A program made the position numbers and the translations under genes. 64,000 bases of DNA, taken from the NCBI RefSeq assembly GCF_000002425.4, contig NC_037261.1, positions 3,285,362 through 3,349,361 on the forward strand, read 5' to 3'. The stretch comes from Physcomitrium patens (taxonomy: Eukaryota; Streptophyta; Bryopsida; Funariales; Funariaceae). The notes beneath the pieces are model-generated. The model made no database searches. It was not told the origin of the DNA and saw only the letters and a program-made list of their open reading frames with translations. This document shows, piece after piece, positions 60,501 to 64,000 of this stretch (position 1 is its first letter; every line of letters begins with the position of its first letter).

Positions 60501-61991
60501 CAAAATTAAAAAAAATCCTCAGCGTGGATAATATGCTTTGCAGGGGGCCACATCAGCATGACCCAAGCTATACTAGTTCGTCAGTTAGTTCGTTAGTTAG
60601 TGAGACGATGACCCCGTATTAGTAGAATCCACATTTCCTGTCAAACGAACGACAAGCTCAAATGGACGTCCGTCCATACGTAATGGAAGACGGTCACGGA
60701 CGAACGGAAAAGCTAGACGGTGGACGAAGAAAGCGGGGAGCAAAGCGGTGCAACATTGCTCAACAACAAGATATCCAAATCGGGCTGCATGGTCACCGAA
60801 ATCATCCGCTTCTGTCGGTACAACTGCCCCATGAAAGAATGCACACATTGCAGCGGTGGAAGTCTTTGGAACAGACACCACACAGATGGGAGCTTTGGTG
60901 ATGCCGGCGACTAGGCTGCGCCCACCGCGGCCTGTAGCGTCGCACTTTCCAGTGCCCGGTACAGGCGACCTCACAAGGCCCAGCTTCAGAAAAGGGGGGC
61001 CAGAAATGCGTGTTAGTAATTGCTTCTGGAGGTTCGACGAACTATGGGTGGGTGGGGTTTAATTCCATCTTAGGGTGAATACTATGTAGACTGTTTTGAG
61101 ACCTGCAGGTTTTCCTGTTCTCGTGGTTGCAGCGACTTCCAGGCAGGGTCGGGGTTCTGAGGTGAGTGCCGGCCCTTATTTCCGAAACCGCGGAGTTTTG
61201 GGAGCTTCGAGGGTTGTCGTGACGTAGTGACTGGTAGTTTTTTGTCTAGTCTGCTGCAGAGTGGTTCTGTGTTCTGGGTTGTGTTGTTCTTTTTCGAGGT
61301 GCTGCTGTGATTTGAATAGGTTATTGCTGTGTGTTGTCATGGAGAGGTGCCGAGTTCTTTGTTTGTTTGAGATCGTGAATGAGTGTTTTTTCCTTCACGT
61401 ATCCTCGACAACGCTGTAGCTAAGTGTGAAGAAAATCGTTTTAGAAGTTATGGAGATTCTTGACGAGGCGAGGGTTTGCTTAGCTTTCACAGTGCGCATG
61501 CGACCCGACGAGCCTACTACAGTTATAGAGGATGTGAGCAGTTTTGCGAAGTTGTTTGAATTAATGGGATAAAATTTGAGAAGGAACTTGAGCGATGACA
61601 GATTTGTCGAGATAATTTTTCTCCACTATAGTTCTCTTAATTTCATCCCTCGCTTGTCTAGGCAATCGAACGTTCAGATTATTCGCATTTCTTGCGTGAA
61701 AACCTTTTCGGTGTGTTCTGCAAGTGTCTCACTCAGAGACGTTGGGGTGAGATTTTTTTGCATAAGAAACTTTTACATGGCTTTTACACACTGCAGTGTC
61801 AGCGTCGACGTATGCATTGTAATCGGCAAGACAGTTTGTGTCTTTTTGCAGCTAAGAGATTGGAGTGCGGCGTCCATTTTTGAGGCGAATTCTCCATTTG
61901 ATTCATCTGGTGGAGACAAGTATATTCATTAGATGAATTGATCGACTGCTATAGTGGAGCACAGAAGTCGGCAAAAGTGGGTCAGGCGAGG
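60500..61991 (+). promoter_or_regulatory. Upstream region and probable 5' leader of the LysM receptor gene
   Basis: GC content rises from about 60540. Frames on both strands at 60597-61062 (the longest is 125 codons on the minus strand) have no known family. A good donor-like site, GAGGTGAGTGCC, at 61160 may mark a 5' leader intron. No clear TATA box or start of transcription was found. Confidence 0.4.
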
Positions 61992-64000
61992 ATGGCATAC
62001 TCACGATATCGTCATGTTTTTGGCTGCTCTCCGTTACATGATATGTCGCGAACCTCCATTAAACGAGTGTTAGCAATATTGATGCTATGGGCAGCGACTA
62101 TGGGCCCTTTGACGACCATGGCGCAACAGAATTACAACGACACAGAGGGATACGCATGCAATGCAGCACCGTCTTCGACGTCATGCAGCACTTTCGCCTT
62201 CTATAGGACCTTCCAGGCAGGGGAGTCACTACGAAAAGTTGGAGACTACTTCAACAAAACTGCTGCAGCCGTTGCCAATGTGAGTGGGATGAACCTACTG
62301 TCCACAACTGCTTCTCTTAAGCAGACGCAAGCCCTCTACGTCCCCTTGGACTGCAGATGCCTGAACGCAAGGTCCCAAATGCAGGTTTCCCACACTATCG
62401 TAAAGGGGGACACCTTCTGGCTGTTGTCTGTTACCGAGTATGGGGGTCTGACAAGGTACCAGGCCATGATGGCTTCGAATCCGTCCAAGGACGTGTATAA
62501 CCTCACAATTGGCGACACAATAACGGTGCCGATATTCTGTGCATGTCCAACTGCGGCGCAGGTTGCGAATGGGACGAATTATTTGGTCACGACCACTGTG
62601 TACCCTTCTGAAACGCTCGACATTATCAGTGCACGGTTCGGCATCTCGACGACAGATCTCAGCAGGGCGAACAACGTGAACTCGTCGTCGATCCTGGATG
62701 TGAACACCACTCTGCTCGTCCCGCTTGCGACTTTACCGCCACTGGCAACCATGGATTGGGCTCCGGTTACCTCTCAGCCTCCGCCGAGTCCACCTGCAAC
62801 TGTAGCGTCGCCGAATGCTGCACCTGCAGTGATTACGAAATCGGCATCGCAGACACCACTCTACATCGGAATCGCGGTTGGAGCGTTTGGTTTGACCTTG
62901 GCGGCGGTGTTTGCATTACTGCTTTTGTTCAAGGCATCCCGAAATTCAGGGACGAAACCCAAAGACCTGTACGAGAGCCATGAGTACTATCATCCTGCAC
63001 CCACCGGCTCAACGAGAAGCACGGAAGAAATGAAGCGCCCGAACATGGTACATCTTGAGTTGCTCGCAGGCATGTCGGACATGGTCGGGTCAGAGAAGCC
63101 AGTCTTGCTTTCACATGAAGAGATTCAATCTGCCACTCAAGGCTTCAGTCCAGAGAATTTCATTCAAGGATCGGTGTACAAAGGCTGTATCAACGGTCAG
63201 CTTGTTGCAATCAAGCAGATGAAGGGGAACATGACCCAGGAGCTCAAAATCCTTTGCCAAGTCCACCACAGCAATCTAGTGAAGCTGGTGGGGCTGTGCG
63301 TGGGCGGGTCAGAAAATTTGTACCTCGTGTATGAGTATGCCAAACATGGATCCCTCAACGATTGCCTGCGGAACCAAGCCGCAATCGGCCGCACCACATT
63401 CTCTCAAAGCGCAGCTTATCTACCGTGGTGTTCACGAGTGCGAATTGCTCTCGATGTAGCTTCTGGGCTAGAGTACATCCACAACTACACAAACCCTAGC
63501 TTCGTACACAAAGACGTGAAGACCAGCAACATCCTCCTGGACGAGAACTTCCGTGCCAAAGTGGCCAATTTCGGCATGGCCAAATCCGCGGCCAGCGCCG
63601 ACGCGGGGCCTTTACTGACCCGCCACATCACCGGCACGCAGGGCTACATGGCGCCCGAGTACCTGGAGCACGGTCTCGTAACCGTGAAGGCGGACGTCTA
63701 TGCCTTCGGGGTGGTGGTCTTGGAGATCCTCTCCGGCAAGGAAGCAGTTGTGCGCCCGGAGAAAGATGAGGAGGAGCAGGGTGTGAAGGAACGAGCGTTA
63801 TCAGACATCATCGTCGATGTCCTCAATGCAGGCACCGCGGAGCTGCAAACGGAGCAGCTCCGGAAGTTCATTGACCCGCAGCTGCACTCCGCCTACCCCA
63901 TAGAGATTGCTTCCAGCATCGCCAGCCTGGCCATGACATGCATCGATCCCGATCCCGCCGTGCGACCCAGCATGAAGGACGTCACATTCGCCCTGTCGAA
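61992..64000 (+). CDS. LysM receptor-like pseudokinase of the LYR (LYK5/NFR5) type, 3' end outside the window
   Basis: Proteins of this type sit in the plasma membrane, bind chitin-like or lipo-chitin sugars outside, and signal with an active partner such as CERK1. The open frame is 669 codons without an intron, as is usual for LYR genes. The start is ATG 61992 or ATG 62043; the latter puts a signal peptide (VLAILMLWAATMGPLTTMA) at the front. Outside there are three LysM stretches with CXC pairs (DCRCL, FCACP). One membrane segment, YIGIAVGAFGLTLAAVFALL, lies at about 290-310. The kinase part keeps VAIK (K408) and MAPEY but has HKD (506-508) for HRD and NFG (526-528) for DFG. Its glycine loop is reduced to QGSVYKG. 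These changes are typical of LYR members and point to a kinase-dead partner. Confidence 0.92.
   Translation, partial: MAYSRYRHVFGCSPLHDMSRTSIKRVLAILMLWAATMGPLTTMAQQNYNDTEGYACNAAPSSTSCSTFAFYRTFQAGESLRKVGDYFNKTAAAVANVSGMNLLSTTASLKQTQALYVPLDCRCLNARSQMQVSHTIVKGDTFWLLSVTEYGGLTRYQAMMASNPSKDVYNLTIGDTITVPIFCACPTAAQVANGTNYLVTTTVYPSETLDIISARFGISTTDLSRANNVNSSSILDVNTTLLVPLATLPPLATMDWAPVTSQPPPSPPATVASPNAAPAVITKSASQTPLYIGIAVGAFGLTLAAVFALLLLFKASRNSGTKPKDLYESHEYYHPAPTGSTRSTEEMKRPNMVHLELLAGMSDMVGSEKPVLLSHEEIQSATQGFSPENFIQGSVYKGCINGQLVAIKQMKGNMTQELKILCQVHHSNLVKLVGLCVGGSENLYLVYEYAKHGSLNDCLRNQAAIGRTTFSQSAAYLPWCSRVRIALDVASGLEYIHNYTNPSFVHKDVKTSNILLDENFRAKVANFGMAKSAASADAGPLLTRHITGTQGYMAPEYLEHGLVTVKADVYAFGVVVLEILSGKEAVVRPEKDEEEQGVKERALSDIIVDVLNAGTAELQTEQLRKFIDPQLHSAYPIEIASSIASLAMTCIDPDPAVRPSMKDVTFALS

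Overview
The window looks like a piece of a bryophyte nuclear chromosome, most probably a moss of the Physcomitrium kind. The reasons are intron-rich genes of land-plant families, long AT-rich stretches between them, chromodomain-bearing Ty3/Gypsy elements (chromoviruses) of the kind known from mosses, and LEA, DUF810 and LysM-receptor genes. The species is inferred; no marker in the window fixes it.

Layout. Positions 1-18,150 are an AT-rich graveyard of Ty3/Gypsy chromoviruses. A minus-strand copy runs off the left edge, and its 5' LTR (4350-6154) is split by a 1.25-kb LTR-like insertion. Next come a plus-strand LTR end (6244-6753) and a minus-strand LTR (7149-7722). A complete plus-strand element follows at 12120-18153, with two 547-bp LTRs, a decayed gag-pol, a chromodomain and an extra reading frame before the 3' LTR. 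A minus-strand Copia fragment (about 19.1-20.05 kb) and a 26-bp minisatellite (20.16-20.38 kb) close this part.

Positions 20.8-39.3 kb form a gene island with three plus-strand genes whose introns can be read from the sequence. They are a 14-exon 3-hydroxyisobutyryl-CoA hydrolase (20792-25755), a 4-exon CDIN1-like nuclease (27888-29371) and a DUF810/UNC13-like protein (about 34094-39261). Positions 40-45 kb hold a decayed LINE. A 3-exon group 3 LEA gene follows (45768-47274), with abutting DRE and ABRE cores upstream. From 48 to 60 kb the DNA is AT-rich, with a second possible LINE remnant, tandem repeats, a palindromic MITE-like element in a TA tract and two GC-richer blocks without recognisable genes. 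The window ends inside a single-exon LysM receptor-like pseudokinase of the LYR (LYK5/NFR5) type (from 61992).

The genes do not form one pathway. The hydrolase serves valine and branched-acid breakdown, CDIN1 is a presumed nuclear nuclease, DUF810 proteins act in membrane traffic, the LEA protein protects dry cells, and the LysM protein should take part in sensing chitin-like oligosaccharides. All five point the same way. Exon joins were made by eye from splice sites, reading frame and family similarity; no alignment or search was run.
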